This document shows positions 42,673-50,745 of a DNA stretch of 64,000 nt, piece by piece. The notes under the pieces are model-generated. The model did not search any database. It was not told the origin of the DNA and saw only the letters and a list, made by a program, of their open reading frames with translations. The number at the start of each line of letters is the position of its first letter. The stretch's first letter is position 1. Made by a program: the position numbers and the translations under genes. The DNA comes from CAWDDA01 sp963813345 (GTDB lineage Bacteria > Acidobacteriota > Blastocatellia > RBC074). The stretch lies in the NCBI GenBank assembly GCA_963813345.1, contig CAWEYR010000004.1, positions 287,444 to 351,443 of the forward strand. The letters run 5' to 3'.

Positions 42673-42675
42673 TGC

Positions 42676-43089
42676 TTACCAGCGGTTTCCGCCGCGTCCA
42701 CGGCCACCGTTGCCGCCGCCGCCGCCGCCGGAACGTCCACCGCCGCCGCCTCCACCGTAACCTCCGCGACCGCGACCGCCACCGCCGCCACCAAAGCCGC
42801 CGCCGCCGCCTCCGCCACCGAATCCGCGACCACCGCGATCCTCACGGGGACGAGCTTCGTTGACGACAATGGCGCGACCATCGAGCTCATAGCCGTTCAG
42901 TTGCTGGATGGCAGAATCGGCGCCTTCTCTGGATTCCATTTCAACGAAACCGAAGCCACGGGATCGTCCCGTATCGCGATCGGTAATGACGTTAGCAGAT
43001 TCGACCTGGCCCGATTGAGCGAAGAGACCTTCGAGGTCCTGATTCGTGGCGGAAAAGGGGAGGTTTCCGACATAAAGCTTTATTGACAT
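42676..43089 (-). CDS. Glycine-rich RRM RNA-binding protein
   Basis: A 137-residue protein: one RNA recognition motif (residues 1-80) with RNP2 KLYVGNLPF and RNP1 SRGFGFVEM, then a tail of almost only Gly and Arg (RGFGGGGGGGG, GRGRGGYGG) ending GGNRW. This is the bacterial RRM1/glycine-rich RNA-binding type related to cyanobacterial Rbp proteins, often linked to cold or stress response and RNA chaperoning. The long Gly-Arg tail is the sort that promotes RNA binding and condensation. A consensus promoter 220 bp upstream gives a leader of about 214 nt, suggesting post-transcriptional control. Confidence 0.93.
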   Translation of the reverse strand: MSIKLYVGNLPFSATNQDLEGLFAQSGQVESANVITDRDTGRSRGFGFVEMESREGADSAIQQLNGYELDGRAIVVNEARPREDRGGRGFGGGGGGGGFGGGGGGRGRGGYGGGGGGGRSGGGGGGNGGRGRGGNRW

Positions 43090-43309
43090 TGAATTTCCTC
43101 AAGGTGTGTGGAAGCGATCGAGAGGCCGGGGAACGGTTCCTGGCTCACGCAATCGGCACTCCTTTAGAGTGGCTTCGCACGGGTTGGTAACAATCCTTCT
43201 CTCCAGCTACCGACTGCGCAAGTCTTCAAACCGACTAACGGCGCACCACCGTTGATGCGGGAAGAGCAGGTGGCATTCCTCCGAGAATGCCGCTAACAGA
43301 AACCAGCAA

Positions 43310-43339
43310 ATACTAGCCCGTTCTTAAGTTGACTGTCAA
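43310..43339 (-). promoter_or_regulatory. Predicted sigma-70-type promoter and long leader of the RRM gene
   Basis: On the minus strand a perfect -35 TTGACA (43339-43334) is followed after 18 bp by TAGTAT (43315-43310) as -10. Transcription would start near 43303, leaving about 214 nt untranslated before the ATG at 43089. That leader contains short inverted segments (for example around 43140-43170). Long structured leaders are known for cold-induced RNA-binding proteins. Confidence 0.6.
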
Positions 43340-43350
43340 ACTTTAATTTT

Positions 43351-43450
43351 AGGTATGTGGGTACGTTGTACCGGCGTTTAGCCGGAATCGTTACATTCAA
43401 ATTCTGACAAAGCAACGATTCCGGCTAAACGCCGGTACAACATACCTACA
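43351..43450. repeat. Palindromic repeat, family A, full copy 3
   Basis: Inverted arms gtacgttgtaccggcgttta plus gccggaatcgtt, and the mate ending ccggtacaacatacctaca. It overlaps the 3' end of the acyl-CoA dehydrogenase gene: that frame passes through one arm and stops at the TAA in the other, so about 24 C-terminal residues are repeat-encoded. Confidence 0.85.
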
Positions 43451-44649
43451 TGCCATTTCTTCAGCTCGATCTTAGCTACCGTCTCCCGATGCACCTCGTC
43501 CGGACCGTCGGCCAGCCTGAGCGTTCTCGCGTGTGCCCAGGCGGAGGCCAGGTGGAAGTCCTGACAGACTCCGGCGCCTCCATGAGCCTGAATGGCGCGG
43601 TCGATAATCCGCAACGCCATATTCGGCGCAATGATCTTAATCATTGCAATCTCTGCCTTTGCAGCCTTGTTCCCGACCGTGTCCATCATATAGGCAGCCT
43701 TGAGCACGAGTAACCGTGCCTGCTCGATCTCGATTCTCGAGTTCGCAATGTCGGCCCGAATCGTTCCGTGCTCCGCCAGCGTCTTGCCAAACGCTACGCG
43801 CGAGCTGACACGGCGGCACATCGCCTCAAGCGACCGGCTCGCTACGCCGACCAGCCGCATACAATGGTGAATTCGCCCCGGACCAAGCCTGCCCTGCGCG
43901 ATTTCGAATCCTCGTCCTTCACCGAGCAGCATGTTCTCAACCGGCACACGCACATCTTCGAAGATCACTTCAGCGTGGCCGTGAGGGGCGTCGTCGTAAC
44001 CAAAAACATTGAGCATCCTCTTGATCGTCACGCCTGGCGAGTCCATAGGCACCAGAATCATCGATTGCTGTTTGTGCTTCTGTGCCGAAAAGTCCGTCTT
44101 GCCCATAAAGATCGCAATTTTGCATCGTGGATCGCCGGCGCCCGATGTCCACCACTTGCGCCCGTTGATTACATAAGAGTCGCCTTTGCGAGTAATCGAG
44201 GACTGGATGTTGGTGGCGTCCGATGATGCAACGTCAGGTTCGGTCATCGCGAAGCACGAGCGGATCTTTCCTTCGAGCAGCGGTTCGAGCCATTCCTTCT
44301 TCTGCGCCGGTGTCCCGTAGCGAACGAGCACTTCCATGTTTCCGGTGTCTGGCGCAGAACAATTGAAGACTTCGGGAGCAAAGGGCGATCGGCCCATGAT
44401 CTCGCACAGCGGTGCGTACTCGAGATTGGTGAGACCTGCTCCGTACTCGCTCTCAGGAAGGAAAAGGTTCCAAAGGCCCGCCGCTCGCGCCTTTGGTTTG
44501 AGCTCCTCAATCACTGGAACTGGCTGCCAACGGTCCCCTTCAGCGATCTGTTTGTGGTATTCAGTCTCTCGCGGATAAATGAATTCATCCATGAAAGCGG
44601 TGACTCTCTGTTGAAGCTCTTTGACTTTGCTGGAATACTCGAACTGCAT
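43378..44649 (-). CDS. Acyl-CoA dehydrogenase
   Basis: About 423 residues. The start at ATG 44649 (MQFEYSSKVKELQQRVTAFM) is preceded by aaagga; longer readings enter the divergent modA region. FAD and substrate signatures are present: CFAMTEPDVASSDATN, INGRKWWTSGAGDPRC, GRLGPGRIHHCMRLVG, RVAFGKTLAEHGTIRADIA and the C-terminal IQAHGGAGVCQDFHLA with RLADGPDEVHRETVAKIEL. It belongs to the ACAD10/11-like group (large-substrate acyl-CoA dehydrogenases) and oxidises an acyl-CoA at the alpha-beta position. The natural end is probably ELKKWH; the remaining GMLYRRLAGI... residues come from the family-A repeat. It is divergent from modA. Confidence 0.9.
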   Translation of the reverse strand: MQFEYSSKVKELQQRVTAFMDEFIYPRETEYHKQIAEGDRWQPVPVIEELKPKARAAGLWNLFLPESEYGAGLTNLEYAPLCEIMGRSPFAPEVFNCSAPDTGNMEVLVRYGTPAQKKEWLEPLLEGKIRSCFAMTEPDVASSDATNIQSSITRKGDSYVINGRKWWTSGAGDPRCKIAIFMGKTDFSAQKHKQQSMILVPMDSPGVTIKRMLNVFGYDDAPHGHAEVIFEDVRVPVENMLLGEGRGFEIAQGRLGPGRIHHCMRLVGVASRSLEAMCRRVSSRVAFGKTLAEHGTIRADIANSRIEIEQARLLVLKAAYMMDTVGNKAAKAEIAMIKIIAPNMALRIIDRAIQAHGGAGVCQDFHLASAWAHARTLRLADGPDEVHRETVAKIELKKWHVGMLYRRLAGIVALSEFECNDSG

Positions 44650-44716
44650 CTGTTGTAGTCCTTTCGCGATGTTGAATAATGAGCGAGCGGGTGTGAGTGT
44701 AGCCAAGTCTCCGGCT

Positions 44717-45499
44717 ATGAGACAACGGATTCTGCAGATTCTGCTTATTCTCTCGATGTGCTTTGTTGCCGGCAGCACGGGCGCGTGTCGCAAAAACGAG
44801 CAAAGCATCACAGTGTCGGCAGCGTCTGACCTTATGCCGGCTTTCCAGGAACTGGGCCGCCTGTTCGAGCGTGACCATGGGCTAAAAGTGACTTTCAACT
44901 TCGGCTCGACAGGACAACTTGCTCAACAGATCGAGGAGGGTGCACCAGTCGATCTTTTTGCTGCGGCCAATGTTTCATTTATCGAAGACCTTGAAAGACA
45001 GGGTCTCATCGCACCAGGAACGAAGGCCAATTACGCAATCGGCAGGATCACTCTGTGGACACGGCGATCGAGCCAGCTGGAAATCACGCGAATCGAAGAT
45101 CTCGTCGACGATGGCGTCAAGAGAATTGCGATCGCAAATCCGGATCATGCTCCGTACGGTATGGCGGCGCGTGAAGCGCTGACTGCCGCCGGTATCTGGA
45201 CGAGACTGGAATCGCGGCTGGTTTACGGAGAGAACATCCGCCAGACACTTCAGTACGCCGAAACGGGAGATGTTGATGTCGCGATTGTTGCCCTCTCACT
45301 CAGCATCGCGAGCGACGGGCGCTGGATTCTGATTCCGGAAGCGATGCACAAGCCAATTGTTCAGGCGCTGGCTGTTATGAAAAACGCACGAAACGAAGCA
45401 CAGGCGCGGTCTTTCGCGGCTTATGTCAACAGCAGGAATGGTCGCGATGTGATGCGCCGCTTCGGCTTCGTTCTTCCAGGCGAGGAGCCGCCGCGATGA
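44717..45499 (+). CDS. modA: Molybdate ABC transporter substrate-binding lipoprotein
   Basis: About 260 residues. The start at 44717 gives a lipoprotein signal (ILLILSMCFVAGSTGAC) with lipobox Gly-Ala-Cys. The ModA oxyanion-binding elements are visible: ITVSAASDLMPAFQELG, FNFGSTGQLAQQIEEGAPVDLFAAAN, and IAIANPDHAPYGMAARE. It captures molybdate or tungstate outside the membrane and delivers it to ModB. It is first of three overlapping genes; its stop overlaps the modB start (ATGA). It is functionally linked to the moaD-moaE fusion 3.4 kb upstream. No molybdenum-cofactor riboswitch was recognised in the 67-bp gap to the divergent dehydrogenase gene. Confidence 0.94.
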   Translation: MRQRILQILLILSMCFVAGSTGACRKNEQSITVSAASDLMPAFQELGRLFERDHGLKVTFNFGSTGQLAQQIEEGAPVDLFAAANVSFIEDLERQGLIAPGTKANYAIGRITLWTRRSSQLEITRIEDLVDDGVKRIAIANPDHAPYGMAAREALTAAGIWTRLESRLVYGENIRQTLQYAETGDVDVAIVALSLSIASDGRWILIPEAMHKPIVQALAVMKNARNEAQARSFAAYVNSRNGRDVMRRFGFVLPGEEPPR

Positions 45500-46149
45500 A
45501 CTGGAACGCTCTCATCCTCTCCTTGCAGGTCACCATCGTAGCGACTGCGCTGCTAACCGTTAGCGGTCTGGCCCTTGCCTTCATTATTGCCCGGTATCGC
45601 TTCCCCGGCCGGACACTCGTGGAGGCGCTCGTGAATCTTCCACTTGTTCTGCCACCCACCGTGCTTGGCTATTACCTGCTTTTGCTGCTCGGGCGATCTG
45701 GCCCGTTGTCGGAATGGTTCGGAATTCAGATGGTTTTTACGTGGCAAGCTGCGGCACTCGCCTCGGCGGTCATGGGCCTGCCACTGATGTTCCAGGCGTC
45801 GCGCGCCGCAATCGCTCAAATTGACCCCGCCCTCGAGAACGCGGCTCGAACACTCGGCTCGTCAGAGCGCGAGGTCTTCTGGCGAATCACGCTTCCGCTG
45901 GCAAAACGAGGCATTCTCGCCGGTCTGATCCTTGGATCGGCGCGAGCGCTCGGCGAATTTGGGGCGACGCTTATGGTAGCCGGCAACATACCGGGAAAAA
46001 CACAGACACTGCCGCTCGCGATTTATGATGCGGTTCAAAGCCGTGACTACTCTTCGGCAAACAGAATGGTGCTCGTGATGAGCATTCTTTCGCTCGGAGG
46101 GTTACTGCTGGTGCGGCGCCTTGAGTACTCATCCTTACGGCAACGATGA
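45496..46149 (+). CDS. modB: Molybdate ABC transporter permease
   Basis: A 217-residue inner-membrane permease with five or six hydrophobic spans. The cytoplasmic loop that contacts the ATPase is AARTLGSSEREVFWRITLPLAKRGILAG, with the EAA-type motif, followed by GSARALGEFGATLMVAG, a ModB hallmark. LPLVLPPTVLGYYLLLLLG is also typical. Its stop overlaps the start of modC by 4 bp. The frame is intact. Confidence 0.95.
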   Translation: MNWNALILSLQVTIVATALLTVSGLALAFIIARYRFPGRTLVEALVNLPLVLPPTVLGYYLLLLLGRSGPLSEWFGIQMVFTWQAAALASAVMGLPLMFQASRAAIAQIDPALENAARTLGSSEREVFWRITLPLAKRGILAGLILGSARALGEFGATLMVAGNIPGKTQTLPLAIYDAVQSRDYSSANRMVLVMSILSLGGLLLVRRLEYSSLRQR

Positions 46150-47249
46150 CAACAGAAAGACCAGAGGATGGCCTCCACGTCGCATTCACAAGGCAGCTTT
46201 CCGGCTTCAAGCTCGAGCTGGAATTTACTGCGCGCCGCGAGATCCTTGTTCTTTTTGGCCCGTCGGGCGCGGGTAAAACGCAGACGCTCAATGTGATTGC
46301 TGGCCTGAGCCATCCTGATCGCGGTGAGATCACGCTCGATTCAGCACAGTTTTTTCGCAAGGTCGATTCACAGCCGCTCGTCAACATTCCTGCGCGTGAA
46401 CGCCGCGTGGGGTATGTTTTTCAGAATTACGCGCTCTTTCCGCATCTGACAGCACTCAAGAATGTCGGCTATTCGATCTGGAAGAGACCTGATGCGCGCG
46501 AGCGTTCGCACGCCCTTCTCGAAAGGATGCAGCTCGAAGGCTTCGCTGAAAGGTACCCGCACGAACTATCGGGAGGTCAACAGCAGCGCATAGCGATTGC
46601 ACGTGCGATGGCTGCCGAGCCGCATGTGCTTCTCCTCGATGAGCCGTTCTCTGCTCTTGATCACTCGATACGACAGCAATTGCACGAGGACGTTTGCCGC
46701 TTGCAGGAGGATGCGAAGTTGATAGTGATTTATGTGACTCACAACCTCGACGACGCGCTCGGAGTAAGTCATCGGCTTGCGGTTATGAATGAAGGCAGGA
46801 TCGATCAGATCGGCGATGCTCAGGAAGTAATCGACAAACCCGCTTCACGAGAGGTCGCCGATATTCTCGGTTTGCCGAATGTGTTTGATGCGACCATAGC
46901 CGGACATGAAAACGGCCGGACGCGGCTTGATTGGGAGGGTGTGACCCTTGAATGCGATGCGATCCAGGCGCGAAGGGCAATCGCGTCTCGGCAATTCTAC
47001 GTCCAGGGGCAATTTCGCTCGGGTCTTCAGACGGTCACGGTGGCACTCAACTCAAAGTAAGAGTTCCGTCGGCGACACCCGGGAAGAGATACTGCAAGGA
47101 TTGTAGTAGCGCTCGAGAACGGTCACGAGATCGAGCTTCTTGCACCATCACGTAACTTCGAGCCGAACGAGCCTGTAACAATCACAGTTTCGAAGGAGAG
47201 CCTGTACGTTGTACCGCCTTCAGGCGGAAGCGGAATTCCTGAAAGGTAA
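46146..47249 (+). CDS. modC: Molybdate ABC transporter ATPase with TOBE domain (frameshifts near the end)
   Basis: About 367 residues when joined. The ATPase domain has Walker A FGPSGAGKTQ near residue 38, Q-loop VFQNYALFP, signature LSGGQQQR, Walker B VLLLDEPFSAL and YVTHNLDDAL. As read it stops at 47060, but the TOBE domain continues in two further frames: VRVPSATPG, then RDTARIVVALENGHEIELL and APSRNFEPNEPVTITVS. So there are breaks near 47055 and 47085. The final residues YVVPPSGGSG are encoded by a family-A half repeat, with a stop at 47247-47249. The ATPase powers molybdate uptake; the TOBE domain commonly senses the oxyanion. Confidence 0.9.
47204..47231. repeat. Family-A half repeat at the modC end
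   Basis: gtacgttgtaccgccttcag followed by gcggaag. It is the arm of family A with a short ccgccttcaggcgg palindrome at its tip. It codes for the last residues of ModC. An inverted mate lies at 48380-48407, so the two flank ilvE. Confidence 0.7.
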
Positions 47250-47256
47250 ATCTCTC

Positions 47257-48194
47257 TCACGATGCGTTTCCGTTGACGAACGTCATCCAGTCTCCCGGTG
47301 CTTCCTTCTCGCCGGAAGTAATTGCAAAGAATTCCTTCTGCAGCGAAGCAGTCAGCGGACCACGCTCACCGCTTCCGATCTGGATTCTGTCGATACTTCG
47401 AATCGGCGTTATCTCGGCGGCAGTACCTGTAAAGAAGATCTCGTCCGCAACGTAAAGACCAGCGCGCGTAATCACCGTTTCCTTGACTTCGTATCCAAGT
47501 CCGCGAGCAATCTGCATGACAGAGTCGCGGGTGATTCCTGCCAGGATTGCGGAGCTGATCGGAGGTGTAAAGATCTGCCCGTCGCGCACCATGAAGAGAT
47601 TCTCGCCGCTTCCTTCGCTGACGTTTCCCTGTGCGTCAAGCGCGATTCCTTCAACGAAGCCGTTGGTGATGGCTTCCATCTTGATGAGCTGCGAATTCAT
47701 GTAATTGGCAGCCGACTTCGCAGTCGGCGGCAGGGAATTCGGTGTCATTCGAGCCCAGCTTGCAGTGCACACGTCAACGCCCTTGTCGATCGCTTCCTGT
47801 CCGAGATACTTGCCCCAGACCCAGCTTGCGATATAAGTCTCGATAGGGTTTGGAAAGGGATTGACGCCGAAGCTGCCATAACCACGAAAAACCACGGGTC
47901 GCAGGTAGCATTCACTGAACTCATTGACCTCAACAACCTGGACACAAGCCTTGACCAATCATCAACGGAATAAGTCGGATCCATCCTGTAGATATGGCAC
48001 GAATCCCGAAGGCGCTGAATGTGCTCGCGAACGCGGAAGATTGCGGGACCCTTGCGAGTTGAATAGCAGCGTATCCCCTCAAAAAGCGCCGACGCGTAAT
48101 GAATGACGTGGGACATAACGTGAATATTCGCGTCTTCCCAGTTTATGAGCTTTCCGTTGTACCAGATTTTTTTCGCAACAGGCGGTGTCGTCAT
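47257..48194 (-). CDS. ilvE: Branched-chain amino acid aminotransferase (one frameshift)
   Basis: About 312 residues of a class IV (D-fold) PLP aminotransferase. The N-terminal part reads KIWYNGKLINWEDANIHV, then ASALFEGIRCYST, the BCAT signature. The rest contains PTAKSAANYMNSQL with the PLP Lys, GNVSEGSGENLFMV and EIFFTGTAAEITPI. A single-base break near 47950 separates SVDD from LVKACVQVVEVN. It catalyses the last transamination of Leu, Ile and Val synthesis or the first step of their breakdown; the E1 dehydrogenase gene 2.5 kb downstream would act on the resulting 2-oxoacids. Starts at 48194 (ATG) or 48203 (TTG) are both possible. Confidence 0.9.
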
Positions 48195-48379
48195 AATGGA
48201 CAATAGTGCCGTCTCCGGTTTTAGAGTTCAAGCAGGAAGAGAAGAAGAAGAGAAGAGTCAATGCGAGATCGCGATGAGAGTTGCACGTTAGTAGCACTCT
48301 CGGAAACAATGACAGACTCGAGCTAATCTCGATCTCAAATCTCGACATCTGCGTTCTCTTCTTCTCTTCTCGATTTGAA

Positions 48380-48407
48380 GATTCCGCCTGAAGGCGGTAC
48401 AACGTTA
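48380..48407. repeat. Family-A half repeat upstream of the Trm112 gene
   Basis: attccgcctgaaggcggtac followed by aacgtt, the inverted mate of 47204-47231. The Trm112-like gene starts 7 bp later, so the repeat lies in its 5' leader. The 170 bp between ilvE and this repeat hold purine-rich agaagaagag segments with inverted counterparts (cttcttctcttc) and no gene. Confidence 0.65.
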
Positions 48408-48413
48408 CATGTC

Positions 48414-48596
48414 ATGCCAGTTGAAAAAGATCTGCTTGAGCTGATTGTCTGTCCAGTGTGCCACGGCCAACTTATTGAAAAGCCTGACTCCGCCGGGCTC
48501 AAATGCACGTCATGCCGTCGCGTCTACCCGATCGTCGACGAGATTCCCGTCCTCATTGTTGATGAAGCCGTGATCGAAGATGAACGATCGGAATGA
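48414..48596 (+). CDS. Trm112-family zinc-ribbon protein
   Basis: A 60-residue Trm112-like protein. Start ATG 48414 gives MPVEKDLLELIVCPVCHGQL, with zinc ligands CPVC and CTSC, and the conserved YPIVDEIPVLIVDEA end. In eukaryotes and archaea Trm112 activates methyltransferases; bacterial homologues (YcaR type) are often next to LPS genes and have no proven partner. Here it overlaps the GT9 start by 4 bp and opens the operon Trm112-GT9-heptose kinase. Confidence 0.9.
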   Translation: MPVEKDLLELIVCPVCHGQLIEKPDSAGLKCTSCRRVYPIVDEIPVLIVDEAVIEDERSE

Positions 48597-49669
48597 CCAC
48601 GCCGCTCTTTCAGCAACTTCCGCCGAATGCACGCGTGCTCTTCATACGGCTCAGAAACCTGGGCGAGGCTGTCCTCGATACTGCAAATCTCAGGGCGCTC
48701 AAACGACAGAGACCGGACCTCAGACTGGTCACACTGGTCGAGTCGGTCTTTGCTGATCTCTACTCTGCAGATCCGGACATTGATGTCATCGCCGTCGATC
48801 GTTCTCCACACGACAAGCGAAGCTCGCTCGGTGCTCGTGCTTCCATCATAAAAAACATTCGCAGCAGCGAGTTTGACGCGGTTATCAATCTGCACGGCGG
48901 GCCTGCGAGCACTCAGTTTGTGGCGCTCAGTGGTGCAAAGCATCGCGCGGGAGCCGCACACTTTCGGCCAAGCCTTGTCTACAATTGGAAGATTCCGCCC
49001 GCAGAAGAGATCCTGGGGCGCGGGGATCTCCATACGGTTGAATCGCAATTCGCCTGGTTCAAGTGGCTCGGTCTTTCACTGGACTACCCATTGCCGACCT
49101 CCCTGTTCGTAGATTTGCGTCGACGCGAGTCCGTCCGAGCCACCCTCAGAAGAAGCGGCATTGACCCTGACGTTCCATATGCCGTTCTTTCTCCAACAAA
49201 TGAGTTCTTCACAAAGCGATGGCCGGCAGAGCGCTATGGAGTCATCGCGGACTATTTGAGCAGTAATGGCATGCAGATCGTTGCAACGGGGGCTCCGACA
49301 GACGAGCAGAAGGAGCAATTGGCCGAAGTCCGCCGCGCGACGCGCACGCCGATCTGCGAGCTGAGCTCGTTGAACATCGGCGAGCTGACAGCACTGATCG
49401 AAGTCGCGAGAGTCTTTGTGGGGAATGACAGCGGTCCGGCGCATATCGCAGCCGCGCTCAAAGTTCCGGCGATTGTTCTTTTCGGGCCGGCGAGCTCAGT
49501 CAGGTGGCGGCCCTGGAAAGCTCCATCAGCGCTCGTTCAGAACTACTTCGCCTGCAATCCGTGCTCGATGTACACTTGCGAAGCTTTTGACGAACCGAAA
49601 TGTATTCTTTCGATTACCGTTGATCAGGTAATCAAAGCCATCGAGACGCTTCACATCACGCGATCATGA
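48593..49669 (+). CDS. Family 9 glycosyltransferase, heptosyltransferase-like
   Basis: A 358-residue GT9 enzyme of the WaaC/WaaF ADP-heptose:LPS heptosyltransferase family. The N-terminal domain begins ARVLFIRLRNLGEAVLDTANLRALKRQRPD. The donor-binding domain holds YAVLSPTNEFFTKRWPAERY and VFVGNDSGPAHIAAALKVP, the conserved D-S-G-P-A-H nucleotide-heptose motif, then VLFGPASSVRWRPW. It transfers heptose to the growing LPS core at the inner membrane. The stop overlaps the start of the heptose-7-phosphate kinase gene, a strong functional pairing. The acceptor level (Hep I or II) is unknown. Confidence 0.93.
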   Translation: MTTPLFQQLPPNARVLFIRLRNLGEAVLDTANLRALKRQRPDLRLVTLVESVFADLYSADPDIDVIAVDRSPHDKRSSLGARASIIKNIRSSEFDAVINLHGGPASTQFVALSGAKHRAGAAHFRPSLVYNWKIPPAEEILGRGDLHTVESQFAWFKWLGLSLDYPLPTSLFVDLRRRESVRATLRRSGIDPDVPYAVLSPTNEFFTKRWPAERYGVIADYLSSNGMQIVATGAPTDEQKEQLAEVRRATRTPICELSSLNIGELTALIEVARVFVGNDSGPAHIAAALKVPAIVLFGPASSVRWRPWKAPSALVQNYFACNPCSMYTCEAFDEPKCILSITVDQVIKAIETLHITRS

Positions 49670-50643
49670 AACGCGAACGCGCCCTTGAAATCATCGACAA
49701 CTTTCAGAGACTTCGACTGCTGGTGCTCGGCGATCTGATGCTCGACGAATTCATCTGGGGCGAAGTACGCCGTATCTCGCCCGAAGCGCCGGTTCCTGTA
49801 GTCGAGGTTCGCCGCGAGACCTTTCATCTTGGCGGCGCCGCGAATGTCGCGCAGAACGTGCTCTCGCTCGGGGGAAGTGCCGGGATTGTTGGTGTCATAG
49901 GAAATGATCTGGCGGGCGATGAACTGCGCAATCGCGCTGCCGGGCTCGGAGCCGAAACAGATGGAATTGTCGTTGACCCATCGCGTCCGACAACTCTCAA
50001 GACGCGCATAGTAGCGCACAGTCAGCAGATGGTCCGGTTTGATCGCGAAGACCGGCGCGAGATCGGCGCTGATATTGAAATAGAAATCGCGAAGCGCTTC
50101 GCTGATGCTCTTGCTGAATCCAATGCCGTGGTTATCTCCGATTACGAAAAGGGTCTTCTCACGCCGCGAGTGCTGCGCTCGTCGATTGAGGCTGCGCATG
50201 CGCATGAGCGGGCGGTGTGTCTCGACCCGAAGATGAAGAACTGGACATCGTACGCAGGCGTAGATGTGATCACGCCGAATCAGATCGAAGCAGAAAAGGC
50301 GACGGGCATCGAGCTTGTTGACGACAATTCAATTCTCGCTGCGGCAACCCGGATCCGTGAGATGCTTGGGGCGCGTTCGGTTCTCTTGACTCGTGGGGAG
50401 CACGGTATGAGCCTGCTCGATGAGAATGGCCGATTTACGAATATTCCGACCGTGGCCCGCGAGGTCTACGACGTGACAGGTGCGGGTGATACCGTGATTG
50501 CCGCGCTCTCATTGTCGATTGCGGCAGGGGCTTCGCTCGAGGAGGCAGCGATCATCGCAAATCATGCTGCAGGGATTGTCGTCGGGAAGGTTGGAACGGC
50601 GGGTGTGACTGCTGAGGAGCTTGGTTTGGAGTTCAAACTTTAG
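49666..50643 (+). CDS. rfaE1: D-glycero-beta-D-manno-heptose-7-phosphate kinase
   Basis: A 325-residue PfkB-family kinase matching the kinase half of HldE (RfaE domain I). Signatures are LLVLGDLMLDEFIWGEVRRISPEAPVPVV near residue 17, HLGGAANVAQNVLSLG near 52, and DVTGAGDTVIAALSLSIAAG near 270, the PfkB ATP-binding motif with the catalytic Asp. It phosphorylates heptose-7-phosphate to the 1,7-bisphosphate for ADP-heptose. The adenylyltransferase half is absent, so a separate gene elsewhere is expected. It overlaps GT9 by 4 bp. Confidence 0.94.
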   Translation: MKRERALEIIDNFQRLRLLVLGDLMLDEFIWGEVRRISPEAPVPVVEVRRETFHLGGAANVAQNVLSLGGSAGIVGVIGNDLAGDELRNRAAGLGAETDGIVVDPSRPTTLKTRIVAHSQQMVRFDREDRREIGADIEIEIAKRFADALAESNAVVISDYEKGLLTPRVLRSSIEAAHAHERAVCLDPKMKNWTSYAGVDVITPNQIEAEKATGIELVDDNSILAAATRIREMLGARSVLLTRGEHGMSLLDENGRFTNIPTVAREVYDVTGAGDTVIAALSLSIAAGASLEEAAIIANHAAGIVVGKVGTAGVTAEELGLEFKL

Positions 50644-50647
50644 CCCA

Positions 50648-50739
50648 ATTTGGAGTGCGGCGGCTTGGCGCCGCTTTAGTCTCCCGCTGAGTGATCCGAT
50701 CGGGACACTAAAGCGGCGCCAAGCCGCCGCACTCCAAAT
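50648..50739. repeat. Palindromic repeat, family D
   Basis: Inverted arms of about 33 nt: atttggagtgcggcggcttg followed by gcgccgctttagt, and its complement. The loop (about 50681-50705) contains gatccgatc. It sits between the heptose kinase stop and the E1 dehydrogenase stop, so it may terminate both. It is a single copy in this window. Confidence 0.8.
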
Positions 50740-50745
50740 GTGCGC

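Noticed and set aside
42601..43086. Plus-strand Ala/Thr-rich open frame opposite the RRM gene
   Set aside because: It is the complement of the Gly-Arg-coding repeat and the start lies in a tandem repeat; no family features or ribosome site.
47204..48407. Insertion sequence defined by the inverted half repeats
   Set aside because: The interval contains only ilvE, no transposase, and no target-site duplication was seen.
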